64,000 nucleotides of DNA from an uncultured Aeriscardovia sp. (GCA_903789535.1 CAIFES010000006.1:1-64000), one strand, 5' to 3'; shown: positions 26,593 to 35,732, numbered from the stretch's first letter. The notes: generated by a model not told the origin, from the sequence alone. Numbers and translations are program-made.

Positions 26593-26725
26593 GAAAACCC
26601 CGGGCATTTCGCTCGGGGCATCTCGGATTTGAGGAGAGAAGGAAAAGGATTCAGTTATCGCGGACGGGGCGGAATGGGTGTTCGTCTCGTCTCCGGCTTC
26701 CGGGCTGCGGTTCCTTTCGGCTGGT
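26593..26725 (-). ncRNA. Putative small RNA or leader, family copy B
   Basis: The minus-strand -10 TATATA is at 26732-26737. The roughly 133-nt predicted transcript is nearly identical to copy A, with CGAUAACUGAAUCC, CUUUUCCUUCUCUCCUC and the same CCCCGAGC...GCCCGGGG hairpin plus TTTTC. The region upstream of the -10 differs from copies A, C and D. The terminator is only 67 nt from the nitroreductase 2 start, so here a cis-acting leader or attenuator role is also possible. Confidence 0.6.
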
Positions 26726-26861
26726 AGCTTCTATATAACCCGCCGACCCTTGTACACTCCTTTCTGTCTCCTCATGTTTTCTGACGCATTTCATCCCAGA
26801 TCGCTGACAGCAGTCTGATGAAAAGCTGAGAATGTCAGCTTTGGAAAAGCTGAAAGCGTCG

Positions 26862-26898
26862 GGGCCCACAGCACCGGGATTGAGGGTGCTGCGGGCCC
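26862..26898 (-). terminator. Probable terminator of gnd
   Basis: GGGCCCGCAGCACC pairs with GGTGCTGTGGGCCC around a 9-nt loop on the minus strand. The tail (CGACGCTTTC) is T-poor, so it is a strong hairpin but an imperfect intrinsic terminator. Confidence 0.6.
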
Positions 26899-26915
26899 GT
26901 AGCGCCAAAGTCGGG

Positions 26916-28430
26916 TCAGTTCTTCTTCACGTCCTGGCCGGTCTTGAACTTGAGCTGGGAGGCGTACTCGGTGTGCTCCTCCTGGATCTCGTTCTGGTCC
27001 TTGGTGGCCCACAGCGTGTGGAACACGCCAGGACGATCCACACGACCGTAGGTGTGCGAACCGAAGAAGTCGCGCTGCGCCTGGATGAGCGCGGCCGGCA
27101 GCCTCTTGGAACGCAGGCCGTCGTAGTAGGCCAGCGAGCTGCTGAACGCCGGGGCGGGCACGCCGCCGAGCGCGGCCTTGGCCACCACGTTGCGCCAGGC
27201 GTCCTGCGCCTCGGTCAGCGACCTCTCGAAGTACGGGTCGAAGACGAGCGAGCTCGTCATCTTGCCCGAATCGTAGGCGTCGGAGATGCGGTTGAGGAAC
27301 TGGGCACGGATGATGCAGCCGGCCCTCCAGATGCGCGCGACGGCACCGAGATCGATGTCCCAGCCATACTGGCGGGCACCCTCGGCGATCTCGTCGAAGC
27401 CCTGCGCGTAGGCGATGATCTTCGAGGCGTAGAGGGCCTTGCGCACGTCCTCCACGAAGTCGTCGACCGACTCGCCGTTCAGATCGATATGCGCCTCCGG
27501 GCCGGCAAGATGCTTGTCCTGCGCCTCGTGACGCTGCTCCTCGCGCTCGGACAGGCCACGTGCGAACACAGCCTCGCCGATGGAGGGGACCGGGACGGGC
27601 AGGCCGAGGGCCGTCTGGACGGTCCACGTGCCGGTACCCTTCATCTCCGCCTCGTCCACGATGATGTCGACGAACGGCTTGCCGGTCTTCGCATCCACAT
27701 GGCGCAGCAGGTCGGCGGTGATATCGATGAGATAGCTGTTGAGCTCGCCCTTGTTCCACTCGTCGAAGATGTCGGCGATCTTCGCCGGCTCGAGGCCCAG
27801 GCCCCGGCGCAGCAGGTCGTAGCTCTCGGCGATGAGCTGCATATCGGCGTACTCGATGCCGTTGTGCACCATCTTGACGAAGTGGCCGGCGCCGTTCTCA
27901 CCGATATGGGTGACGCACGGCGTGCCGTCGGGGGCCTTGGCGGCGATCGACTCGAGGATCGGCCCGAGCGTCTTCCACGACTTCTCCGGGCCGCCGGGCA
28001 TGATGGACGGCCCGAGGAGGGCGCCCTGCTCGCCGCCGGAGACACCCATGCCCACGAAGTTGAGACCGCGGGCGGCCATCTCCTTCTCACGGCGCATGGT
28101 GTCCTTGAAGAACGTGTTGCCGCCGTCGATGATGATGTCACCCGGCTCCATGAGATCGGCGAGGGCATGGATCATCTTCTCGGTGGGATTGCCGGCCTTG
28201 ATCATGATGATGGCGGTGCGCGGCTTGGCCAGGGAGCCGACGAACTCCTCCAGCGTCTTGGAGGGGATGAACTCGCCCTCGTCACCGTGATCCTTGATCA
28301 GCTCGTCCGTGCGCCAGCCGGAACGGTTGTAGACAGCGACAGTGTTGCCGTGACGGGCGAGGTTGCGTGCGAGGCTTGCCCCCATGGCCGCCAGACCGAC
28401 GACGCCGATGTTCGCTTTCTTCTCAGCCAT
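26916..28430 (-). CDS. gnd: 6-phosphogluconate dehydrogenase, decarboxylating
   Basis: This 504-residue enzyme converts 6-phosphogluconate to ribulose 5-phosphate, CO2 and NADPH, completing the oxidative branch begun by zwf-opcA-pgl on the other strand. The coenzyme fold is at the start (NIGVVGLAAMGASLARNLA). The substrate and catalytic segments include MVHNGIEYADMQLI, DEAEMKGTGTWT and GCIIRAQFLNRI. In the coenzyme motif the usual GLAVMG reads GLAAMG. The ATG at 28430 (MAEKKANIG, AAAGGAC upstream) is preferred over 28496. An imperfect long hairpin occupies its leader. Confidence 0.97.
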   Translation of the reverse strand: MAEKKANIGVVGLAAMGASLARNLARHGNTVAVYNRSGWRTDELIKDHGDEGEFIPSKTLEEFVGSLAKPRTAIIMIKAGNPTEKMIHALADLMEPGDIIIDGGNTFFKDTMRREKEMAARGLNFVGMGVSGGEQGALLGPSIMPGGPEKSWKTLGPILESIAAKAPDGTPCVTHIGENGAGHFVKMVHNGIEYADMQLIAESYDLLRRGLGLEPAKIADIFDEWNKGELNSYLIDITADLLRHVDAKTGKPFVDIIVDEAEMKGTGTWTVQTALGLPVPVPSIGEAVFARGLSEREEQRHEAQDKHLAGPEAHIDLNGESVDDFVEDVRKALYASKIIAYAQGFDEIAEGARQYGWDIDLGAVARIWRAGCIIRAQFLNRISDAYDSGKMTSSLVFDPYFERSLTEAQDAWRNVVAKAALGGVPAPAFSSSLAYYDGLRSKRLPAALIQAQRDFFGSHTYGRVDRPGVFHTLWATKDQNEIQEEHTEYASQLKFKTGQDVKKN

Positions 28431-28448
28431 AAATGTCCTTTCATGCCT

Positions 28449-28496
28449 GTGACGGGCACCGACGGCCGCACCAGCGCGGCACGGGTGCCGTGTCAC
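28449..28496 (-). other. Imperfect hairpin in the gnd leader
   Basis: On the minus strand GTGACACGGCACC can pair with GGTGCCCGTCAC (one bulge), leaving a GC-rich loop. It ends about 20 nt before the gnd ATG and close to its AAAGGAC. It may affect translation or ribosome loading; no known regulator is recognised. Confidence 0.35.
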
Positions 28497-28714
28497 GACA
28501 TCCGATGGAAGAGATGTACATCGGCCATTTTATGAGGACGACCGCACGCCCCCGCCGCTGTTTCAGCCGTTTTCCTTCTCAGCGAAGAGACCGGGAGATA
28601 CGAGTGATCGGGGGCAAAAATAAACGCGAGCGGAGGGCGAGAAGACACAGGCGATGAGGAGCGGAAGAAGCCGGGGAGCTGCGGCACGCGCCGGATAAGG
28701 CGCGCGCCGATCAC

Positions 28715-31498
28715 TCACTTGCGACGGATGGCCTTCTTCCGGCCTGTTCCTTTTCCAGCCTGTCGTCTTCCGGCGGATTTGCCCGCTTTTGAGACCTTGA
28801 CCGCCTGCCGGGCCTCGGCCTTCTCGACCTTTTCCTCCTGTTTCTGCTCTGCCTTTTCGACCTTCTCTTCGTGCTTCTTCTCGGCCTTTTCGACCTTCTC
28901 TTCCTGCTTCTGTTCGGCCTTCTCGGCCTTGCGCTCCTCGCGCTCCTTCTCACGCTCGGCCTTGCGGGCCTGCTTCTCCGCCTCCTTGGCGGCCTCCTTC
29001 GCGGCCTTCTCCTGTTGGCGCTGGAGAACGGCTTCGAGGGTCACGGGGCGCTTGACCTTGCGCAGGGCAATGCGCTTGAGCGGGGCGACCGGTTCGGTGG
29101 CCACGAACACCGGCTGCGTCTCGGTGATCGGATTGTAGGCGGCGAGGCCGAACCACTTGGCGGGGTTACCGCACACGCGGCGCAGCGCGTACTTGATGCG
29201 CAGCGCGGTCGCGCCGGACTGGTCGATCTTCGACTCGGGCATGAGATCCTTGTGGATCAGCACATAGGTGATGTGGCCGATCTGCTGGTCGTCGTCAAGC
29301 TTGGGGTAGATCGTCGTCTGCTCCGGCAGCTCACCCGAATCGACGAGGTCATGCATGATCTGGTGCAGATAGATGGCCACGGACTGGCGGATCTTGAAGC
29401 CCAGGCGCAGACGCACACGGAACATGTACGGCGTGCCGAAGCTCTCCACCGAGTACTCACGGGTGAACGGGTCGTCGGTCGTCTCCACGGACACCGCCCA
29501 CCAGGCCCTCGCGCGCTTGGGAGTGTTGGAGAAGATCGAATAGAAGATGTCCGTGTCGAGACGGCGCATCTCCGAGTCGGACGTCAGATAGACGAGGTTG
29601 TCGGCGAAATACGGCACCGTGGCATCACGATGCAGCATATCGAGGGCGGGCAGGAACTCGTCCGGCGACAGGTGCCGGCGCTGCGAGCGCTCGACGGCCG
29701 TGCCCTTGTCCCATGCGTACATGACGGTCAGGATCAGCAGCGTGAGGATCATGGTGAACCAGCCGCCGGTCATGAACTTGTTGAGCGAGGAGACGAAGAA
29801 CAGAATCTGGATGGACAGGAACACCACCAGGAACACGATGGCCCAGAAACGCTGGTGCCAGGCGTACCAGATGTAGTTGAACAGCAGGATGACCGTCATG
29901 ATCATCGTGATGGTCAGGGCCAGACCGTAGGCGTTGGTCATGCGGTCCGAGGTCCGGAAGGTGAACAGCACGATGAGCGTGGAGACGCACAGCACCGTGT
30001 TGATGGCCGGAATGTAGATCTGGCCGCGCGTGGAGGCCGGGTAGCGCACCTGCAGATGCGGCATCCAGTTGAGGCTCGTCGCCTCGGAGACCATGGTGAA
30101 CGCGCCGGTGATGAGCGCCTGGGAGGCGATGATGCCGGCGGTGACGGAGAGGATGACGGCGATCGTCTTCCATGTGTCGTTGGGCATCATCTCGAAGAAC
30201 GGGTTGATCAGGCCGGTCTTGTACTGCGGCAGCGCCTTGTTCTTGAGCATCCACGCGCCCTGGCCGAAGTAGCAGAACACGAGCGAGAGGTTGATGAGCG
30301 GCCAGGTGGCGTAGATCGAGCCGCGGCCCACGTGGCCCATATCGGAATAGAGGGCCTCGGCGCCGGTGGTGGACAGGAAGACCGTGCCCATGATGAAGAT
30401 GCCGGACTTGTTGCCCGGGCTGAAGAGGAACTTGATGCCCAGCACCGGGTCGAGAGCGCGGAACACCTGCCACTGCCCGTCGAGATTGATGATGCCCATG
30501 ATGGCGATGAAGGCGAACCAGACAGAGACAATGCTGCCGAACACCTTGCCGATGGACTCCGTGCCACGCGACTGGACGAGGAACAGGATGATGATGATGA
30601 TCGCCGTGATGACCATTGTCGCCGAGGCGTTCTGGGAGAAGAACGCCTTGAGCGGCGGCAGCGTGTTGAGGCCCTCGACGGCGGAGGAGATGGAGACGGC
30701 GGGCGTGAGGACGGAATCGGCGAGGAACGCCGCGCCGCCGACCATGGCGGGGATCCACAGCCAGTGCGCGTAACGGCGCACGAGGGAGTAGAGCGCGAAG
30801 ATGCCGCCCTCACCCTTGTTGTCCACACGCATGGCGATGAGCACATGGTTGACGGTGGTCACCAGCGTGATGGACCAGAACAGCAGCGAGAGCAGGCCGA
30901 GCACGCTCTCCTCACTGACCTTCGAGAGGGCGCCGCCCTGGCCCTGGATGAAGCTCTGCGCCGTGTAGAGCGGGGAGGTGCCGATATCGCCGTAGACGAC
31001 GCCCATGGCGACGATGCACATGGAGAATTTGATGCGGTCCGGGCCGGACTGGAGCTTGTGCCACCAGCGGCCGAGGGCCGTGCGTGCGGGGCGCTCGGGC
31101 TCGGTCTTCTTCGTCTGCGCGGCCTCGCGTGCCTTGCGGCGCGCCTCGCGCTCCTCTTTGCTGATCGCGCTGGTGGTGATCTTCGGGGCGGCGGCGGTGA
31201 TGCCCTTGAGGGCGATGGAGCCGGTGTCCTCGATACGGTGCAGATCGATGCGGTTGAGGCGGACGGTGGCCGCCTCCTCCACGGCGCGGCGCTCTGCCGC
31301 CGCCTGTGCCGTCTGCTGGTCCTGCACGCCCTGTGCGCCCGGCAGATCCTGCACGCCCTGCTGCTGGCTTTGCGCGCCCTCGGCAGGCGTGCCGGCGGTC
31401 GTGTCCGTGGACGCCCCCGATGCCGTCTGGTCGTGCGGACCGGCCATCGCGGCCTGATCCGTGTCGGAACGAGGAGACTCCTCACGCGTGGTCATCAA
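28715..31498 (-). CDS. kup: Kup-family potassium uptake transporter
   Basis: This 927-residue member of the KUP/HAK K+/H+ symporters has a core from about residue 155 to 780, with MGVVYGDIGTSPLYT in TM1, the diagnostic KUP signature, and about twelve membrane segments. It is much longer than usual (E. coli Kup is 622 aa). An N-terminal cytoplasmic extension of about 150 residues is rich in Ala/Gln/Asp, and the C-terminal roughly 130 residues form a highly charged coiled coil of repeated KAEK/EEKVEKAE units ending in a Lys/Arg cluster. The start is preceded by TGGAGGTTGATTG. A perfect 20-bp palindrome lies just upstream. The extensions could be a regulatory or membrane-proximal scaffold (inference). 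Confidence 0.93.
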   Translation of the reverse strand: MMTTREESPRSDTDQAAMAGPHDQTASGASTDTTAGTPAEGAQSQQQGVQDLPGAQGVQDQQTAQAAAERRAVEEAATVRLNRIDLHRIEDTGSIALKGITAAAPKITTSAISKEEREARRKAREAAQTKKTEPERPARTALGRWWHKLQSGPDRIKFSMCIVAMGVVYGDIGTSPLYTAQSFIQGQGGALSKVSEESVLGLLSLLFWSITLVTTVNHVLIAMRVDNKGEGGIFALYSLVRRYAHWLWIPAMVGGAAFLADSVLTPAVSISSAVEGLNTLPPLKAFFSQNASATMVITAIIIIILFLVQSRGTESIGKVFGSIVSVWFAFIAIMGIINLDGQWQVFRALDPVLGIKFLFSPGNKSGIFIMGTVFLSTTGAEALYSDMGHVGRGSIYATWPLINLSLVFCYFGQGAWMLKNKALPQYKTGLINPFFEMMPNDTWKTIAVILSVTAGIIASQALITGAFTMVSEATSLNWMPHLQVRYPASTRGQIYIPAINTVLCVSTLIVLFTFRTSDRMTNAYGLALTITMIMTVILLFNYIWYAWHQRFWAIVFLVVFLSIQILFFVSSLNKFMTGGWFTMILTLLILTVMYAWDKGTAVERSQRRHLSPDEFLPALDMLHRDATVPYFADNLVYLTSDSEMRRLDTDIFYSIFSNTPKRARAWWAVSVETTDDPFTREYSVESFGTPYMFRVRLRLGFKIRQSVAIYLHQIMHDLVDSGELPEQTTIYPKLDDDQQIGHITYVLIHKDLMPESKIDQSGATALRIKYALRRVCGNPAKWFGLAAYNPITETQPVFVATEPVAPLKRIALRKVKRPVTLEAVLQRQQEKAAKEAAKEAEKQARKAEREKEREERKAEKAEQKQEEKVEKAEKKHEEKVEKAEQKQEEKVEKAEARQAVKVSKAGKSAGRRQAGKGTGRKKAIRRK

Positions 31499-31509
31499 TC
31501 AACCTCCAT

Positions 31510-31529
31510 AACGGTGGCATGCCACCGTT
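31510..31529 (-). promoter_or_regulatory. Perfect 20-bp palindrome upstream of kup
   Basis: AACGGTGGCATGCCACCGTT is its own reverse complement and lies 12 nt before the kup start region, directly ahead of GGAGG. It could be an operator or a hairpin that masks initiation. The rest of the 31499-31805 gap shows no gene; no c-di-AMP riboswitch was recognised. Confidence 0.5.
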
Positions 31530-31805
31530 TCGAAAGCAATCCGGCCGTCCGTGGACGGTCATGCCGTCGGCCTTCTCTCCCAAGATTCCGGCGGCTCACA
31601 GGCCTTATGGCCATATCAGTCAGACGCAAAGACACTACTGTAGGCGAAGACGAACCCAACCTTCACATTTCACGATGCTCTTCCTGTCGGGACGGCGCCC
31701 GTGTACGCCCTCGGCCGTGCGGGACCGCTCCCAGCGCAAGCTCTCTGTGCAAGCCCGTTCGGCGCCTCGCACAAGTACTGCGCAAGCCTGTCCGGCGCCT
31801 TGTGC

Positions 31806-32807
31806 CTATCTCGCCGCGGCAGGAGGCCCGGACTGTTCCGGCAGCGGCGGCAGACGGTACAGCCGCTGCGCGTTCGCCCGTGTGCGACGCGCCAGCTCCT
31901 CCACCGGCATGTCGAGCACATCCGCCATGGCACGCAACGTGTAGGGCACCATCTGCGGCGCGTTCGTGCGCCCCCTCCACGGTGCCGGCGTCAGGTAGGG
32001 CGCGTCCGTCTCCACCAGCACATGATCGAGGTCTATCACGCGCAATGCCTGCCGCAGCCGCTCGTTCGAGGGGAACGTGACCGTTCCGGAGAAGCTGAGA
32101 TACCAGCCATGCTCGCGTGCGATACGCGCCGTGTCGGCGTCGGCCGCGTACGAGTGGAACACGGCCCCGGCCTCGGGCGCTCCATCGGCAAGCAGGATCC
32201 TGACCACATCCTCGTCGGCCTGCCGGTCATGGATCTGTACGGGCAGACCGAGCTGCTTGGCCAGATCGATATGGTCGCGGAATGCCTGACGCTGCAGGCC
32301 GCGTGCCGGCTCCCCGGTACGGAAGTAGTCGAGGCCGGTCTCCCCGATCGTCACCACGACGCCCGGGTTCGACCGTGCGAGCCGCGCCACATGGTCCAGA
32401 GCCTCGTCGAACGGCATGTCGTGCCACGGCTCATACACGACGGACAGGCCGTCCGGACCGGGGGCACCATGATGGCCATGCAAGACGGCCTCGGTGGGGT
32501 GGATGGCCAGGCCGGCGAACACGCGGCCGGGATGGGCGAGCGCCAGATCGACGGCCGGCTGCAATTCTGGAAGCGTGCAGCCCACATCCACGATCTGGCG
32601 GATGCCGACAAAGCCGGCAAAATCCAGCAGCTCATCGGCGCTGTAGACCGGCACGACCGGCATCTGCCGGTCGTCGGCCTGCCGCGACTGTTCCTGCGCG
32701 TACGAGACGACCGAGACCACATGGGTGTGGTCATCGATCGTCCAATCCGGCAGGGCCGCGGGCAGCGGGGCCCATGCCCGGGAATGGTGATGACGGCCTT
32801 TTGTCAT
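31806..32807 (-). CDS. tatD: TatD-family metal-dependent DNase
   Basis: This 333-residue TIM-barrel hydrolase of the TatD/YcfH group carries its metal ligands in TIDDHTHVV, TIGETGLDYF, AVFHSYAADAD and VETDAPYLTP. TatD proteins are Mg-dependent 3'-5' exonucleases acting on DNA. The ATG at 32807 (MTKGRHHHS) lies 4 nt after the metG stop; the track extension to 32903 overlaps metG and is rejected. metG-tatD is a common bacterial gene pair and the two are surely co-transcribed. It is about 60 residues longer than E. coli TatD, with insertions in the barrel loops. Confidence 0.92.
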   Translation of the reverse strand: MTKGRHHHSRAWAPLPAALPDWTIDDHTHVVSVVSYAQEQSRQADDRQMPVVPVYSADELLDFAGFVGIRQIVDVGCTLPELQPAVDLALAHPGRVFAGLAIHPTEAVLHGHHGAPGPDGLSVVYEPWHDMPFDEALDHVARLARSNPGVVVTIGETGLDYFRTGEPARGLQRQAFRDHIDLAKQLGLPVQIHDRQADEDVVRILLADGAPEAGAVFHSYAADADTARIAREHGWYLSFSGTVTFPSNERLRQALRVIDLDHVLVETDAPYLTPAPWRGRTNAPQMVPYTLRAMADVLDMPVEELARRTRANAQRLYRLPPLPEQSGPPAAAR

Positions 32808-32811
32808 CGGC

Positions 32812-34797
32812 TCAGTCCTCTGCGGTAGACGCGGCAGGCGACGCAGACGCGGCGGCCGAGTCGGTGGAAGGATCCGCCGTCTGCCGCTTCTGCATGGCAT
32901 CATCGGCGTCGCTGGCCGATTCCTTCGCTGATTCTTTCTTGGCGAGCTGCGCCTTGGCAGCGGCCAGACGTGCCTTCTCCGCTTCCTGGCGCTGCTTGAT
33001 CTGCCGACGGGAGCGCTCGACCTCCTCCTTGACCGCTTCGGGCGGGATCTTGGCGAAGATCGGATGCGGCTTGGCGAGCGTGACGTTCTCCGTCATTTTC
33101 GCCGGCGCCCATGGCGCCACCGTCTTTCCGAGCTCGTAGTCGCCGGTCAGGATCGGGTAGCTGAAGCCCTGCCGATCAAGATCATCGACGCGCTCCATGC
33201 GTGGCAGCGGGGCGATGACGCCGGGCTGGCCGAGCGTCTGCCACACCTTCTGCGAGCTGCCGGGAAGGAACGGGGCGAGCAGCAGGTCGAGATCGAGCAC
33301 GGCCTGGGCGGCGGTGTGCAGCACCTGGGCCAGACGATCCTTGTCGGTGATCTTCCACGGCTCGGTATCGGAGATGTACTTGTTCGTCTCGCCAGCGAGC
33401 CGCATCACCTCCCCGAGGGCGGCATGCTGGTGCTGCGTCTCGAGGTCGTGGCCCACCGTCTCGAAGCCCTTCTCCACCTGGGCGAGCAGGGCGGTGTCAA
33501 CCGGCTGCAGGTCTTTGGCGTCGACGGACGGGATGGTGCCGAAGTCCTTGTACAGCAGCGTCGCCACACGGTTGACGAGGTTGCCCCATCCGGCGACGAG
33601 CTCCTCGTTGTTGTGCCGGACGAACTCGGACCAGCGGAAATCGGCATCCTGGCTCTCCGGACCGGCGATGCTGATGTAGTAGCGCACCGCGTCGGCCGAG
33701 TAGCGCGAGAGGATGTCACGCACGTAGATGACGATGCCGCGGGAGCTGGAGAACTGCTTGCCCTCCATCGTCATGAACGCAGAGGCGACCACCTGCTCTG
33801 GCAGGTTGAGACGGCCGTACTCGCCGGGCTCGCCACCCTTGTCGCCCTCGCCGTTGTAAGCGAGGATCTCACTGGGCCAGATCTGCGAATGGAAGGTGAT
33901 GTTGTCCTTGCCCATGAAGTAATAGGCGGGCGAGGCGGGGTCGTTCCACCATTTGCGCCACTCGTCGGCGGTGGAGAAACGGCGCGCCCATTCGATGGAG
34001 GCCGACAGATAGCCGATCACGGCGTCGAACCACACGTACAGGCGCTTGTTCGGGTTGTCGATCCAGCCGTCGACGGGCACGGGGATGCCCCAGTCGATGT
34101 CACGGGTGATGGCACGCGGCTTGACCTCCTTGAACAGCCCCTTGGAGAAGTTGATGACATTCGTGCGCCAGTCAGTGCGGGTGTCGAGCCAGGCGAGGTT
34201 GGCCTTGGCCAGCGCCGGCAGATCGAGGAAGTAATGCTCCGACTGCTTGAAGATCGGCGTCTCGCCGTTGATCTTGGAGCGAGGGTTGATCAGATCGGTG
34301 GGATCGAGCTCGTTGCCGCAGTTGTCACACTGATCGCCGCGAGCGCCGTCGTAGCCGCAGATCGGGCAGGTGCCCTCGATATACCGGTCCGGCAGCGTGC
34401 GGCCGTTTGAGGGGCTGATCGCCACTTTCTGGACGCCCTTGTAGATATAGCCGTTCTTGAGGCACTGGCGGAACAGCTCCTGCACCACCTTCTCGTGGTT
34501 GCCGGTGGTGGTGCGGGTGAACAGGTCGTAGCTCAGGCCGAGGTTCTTGAGATCGGTGGCGATGATCTCGTTGTACTCATCGGCGGTCTGCTGGGCCGTA
34601 CGGCCTTCCTTCTCCGCCTGGACGAGGATGGGGGTGCCGTGCTCGTCGGTGCCGGAGACCATGAGCACCTTGTTGCCCTTCATGCGCTCATAGCGCGCGA
34701 AAACGTCAGAGGGGACGCCGAAACCGGCGACATGGCCGATATGCCGCGGGCCGTTCGCATACGGCCAGGCGACTGCTACAAGAACGTGTTTTGTCAT
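32812..34797 (-). CDS. metG: Methionyl-tRNA synthetase
   Basis: This 661-residue class I synthetase charges tRNA-Met. HIGH-type motif is [14 protein letters not shown], the zinc knuckle is doubled (CPIC and CDNC, both Cys pairs present) and the KMSKS loop reads GKQFSSSRG. The C-terminal tRNA-binding EMAP-like domain is absent; instead there is a Lys/Ala/Ser-rich tail of about 70 residues ([19 protein letters not shown] onward). The ATG at 34797 ([11 protein letters not shown]) is the family start; the track start at 34977 runs through DnaA-box DNA. tatD follows after 4 nt. Confidence 0.97.
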   Translation of the reverse strand: MTKHVLVAVAWPYANGPRHIGHVAGFGVPSDVFARYERMKGNKVLMVSGTDEHGTPILVQAEKEGRTAQQTADEYNEIIATDLKNLGLSYDLFTRTTTGNHEKVVQELFRQCLKNGYIYKGVQKVAISPSNGRTLPDRYIEGTCPICGYDGARGDQCDNCGNELDPTDLINPRSKINGETPIFKQSEHYFLDLPALAKANLAWLDTRTDWRTNVINFSKGLFKEVKPRAITRDIDWGIPVPVDGWIDNPNKRLYVWFDAVIGYLSASIEWARRFSTADEWRKWWNDPASPAYYFMGKDNITFHSQIWPSEILAYNGEGDKGGEPGEYGRLNLPEQVVASAFMTMEGKQFSSSRGIVIYVRDILSRYSADAVRYYISIAGPESQDADFRWSEFVRHNNEELVAGWGNLVNRVATLLYKDFGTIPSVDAKDLQPVDTALLAQVEKGFETVGHDLETQHQHAALGEVMRLAGETNKYISDTEPWKITDKDRLAQVLHTAAQAVLDLDLLLAPFLPGSSQKVWQTLGQPGVIAPLPRMERVDDLDRQGFSYPILTGDYELGKTVAPWAPAKMTENVTLAKPHPIFAKIPPEAVKEEVERSRRQIKQRQEAEKARLAAAKAQLAKKESAKESASDADDAMQKRQTADPSTDSAAASASPAASTAED

Positions 34798-34870
34798 AGC
34801 TCCGAGTATCCGCCCGCCAAACGACATGGTGAAATATGAAAACACTGAAACGACGGGGTTTTGACACCGT

Positions 34871-34948
34871 TGTGGACTGCCGGTGGAAAAGAAAATCGAG
34901 TTATCCACCGCTGTCCACATCCACGGGAGACAGGCAGGGTTATCCACA
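34871..34948. promoter_or_regulatory. DnaA-box-like cluster upstream of metG
   Basis: One exact TTATCCACA (34940-34948), one TTATCCACC (34901-34909), and weaker TGTCCACAT and TGTGGACTG sites occur within 80 nt between the divergent metG and the next plus-strand gene. DnaA may modulate these promoters; the cluster is weaker than that beside dnaB. Confidence 0.5.
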
Positions 34949-35009
34949 GTTTCCACCGCGCAACATTTTGCTCCCAACCGGCCCGCGCCATCGCCATAGC
35001 GTCGTGGTC

Positions 35010-35732
35010 ATGACCATTCACACCGCATCCCCTCCCATCCCCCTGCCGGACGTGATCCATGCCGACGAGCTGCCGGGCCCGACCGCGCTCGCCTGGCTGC
35101 AGAGACAGGGCAAGGCCGTGCTTGTCGACGCCGCGACCGCCGTGAGCACACTTGTGCCCGATTCCGTCCCGCGCCGGGCAGAAGTGGCGGCACGTCTGCT
35201 GCCACGGCGCTGCACCGCCTGCGGGCTCCTGGCGCTGTGGGTCTGGGAGGGCGGAACGTTCCCGGCACGTCTTGAGGCGCTGTGCGCCCAGCAGTCCAAG
35301 ACGCCGGTGCCGCATAGCGTCCGTCTGCTGCAACGCCGGCTCGCGCCCGGCGAGAGCATGGACATCGCCGGTCTGGAGGTCACCACTCCTCTGCGCACCG
35401 CGGTCGATCTTGCCTGTCTGCCCGACGACGTGTTCGACGAGCGCGTGGGCGCCGGCCATTTCGTCACGTTTCTGGTGCACCACGGGCTGAGCATGCACGA
35501 CTGCCTCGTCCGCGTGGAACAGAACTGCCGCGCGGTGGGCTATGGAACCGGCCGACGGCGTCTGGAGGCACTGGAGGCACGACCGGAGGTGCGCCTGCTG
35601 CTCACCCCGCTGCGATCAGCCCCTGCACGCCGGCGCGAACCGGCCGGAAAACGTCCTGCAGGCTGCCGCCCTGGCCCTGCCCGACGCCGCTCCCCGCCGT
35701 CGGTGCCCTCGCCCGTACGCCGGACCGGCTGA
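35010..35732 (+). CDS. Uncharacterised protein, AbiEi-like
   Basis: This 240-residue protein has motifs typical of a broad actinobacterial group related to AbiEi-type and DUF559-linked proteins: PRRAEVAARLLPRRCTACGL, then GLEVTTPLRTAVDLACLPDD (the TPLRTAVDLA segment is the best marker), then an Arg/Pro-rich C-terminus. The N-terminal winged-helix expected of AbiEi antitoxins is not clear, and no AbiEii nucleotidyltransferase lies nearby, so a toxin-antitoxin role is not supported. The ATG at 35010 is chosen because upstream sequence is DnaA-box DNA. The function is unknown. Confidence 0.55.
   Translation: MTIHTASPPIPLPDVIHADELPGPTALAWLQRQGKAVLVDAATAVSTLVPDSVPRRAEVAARLLPRRCTACGLLALWVWEGGTFPARLEALCAQQSKTPVPHSVRLLQRRLAPGESMDIAGLEVTTPLRTAVDLACLPDDVFDERVGAGHFVTFLVHHGLSMHDCLVRVEQNCRAVGYGTGRRRLEALEARPEVRLLLTPLRSAPARRREPAGKRPAGCRPGPARRRSPPSVPSPVRRTG

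Noticed and set aside
23979-26725. Identity of the small RNAs with actinobacterial 6C RNA
   Set aside because: The two C-rich hairpin loops that define 6C are absent; the conserved part is a single-stranded CUUCUCUCC tract before the terminator.
31499-31805. c-di-AMP (ydaO) riboswitch ahead of kup
   Set aside because: The conserved ydaO strings were not recognised; only a palindrome and purine-rich sequence are present.
28871-32080. 1069-aa plus-strand ORF, one of the longest in the window
   Set aside because: It is antisense to kup and its upstream gap; the sequence is low-complexity Leu/Gly/Asp/Arg typical of shadow frames in GC-rich DNA, and Kup motifs on the other strand are unmistakable.
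35010-35732. AbiE toxin-antitoxin system
   Set aside because: Only a weakly AbiEi-like protein is present and no AbiEii nucleotidyltransferase lies beside it.
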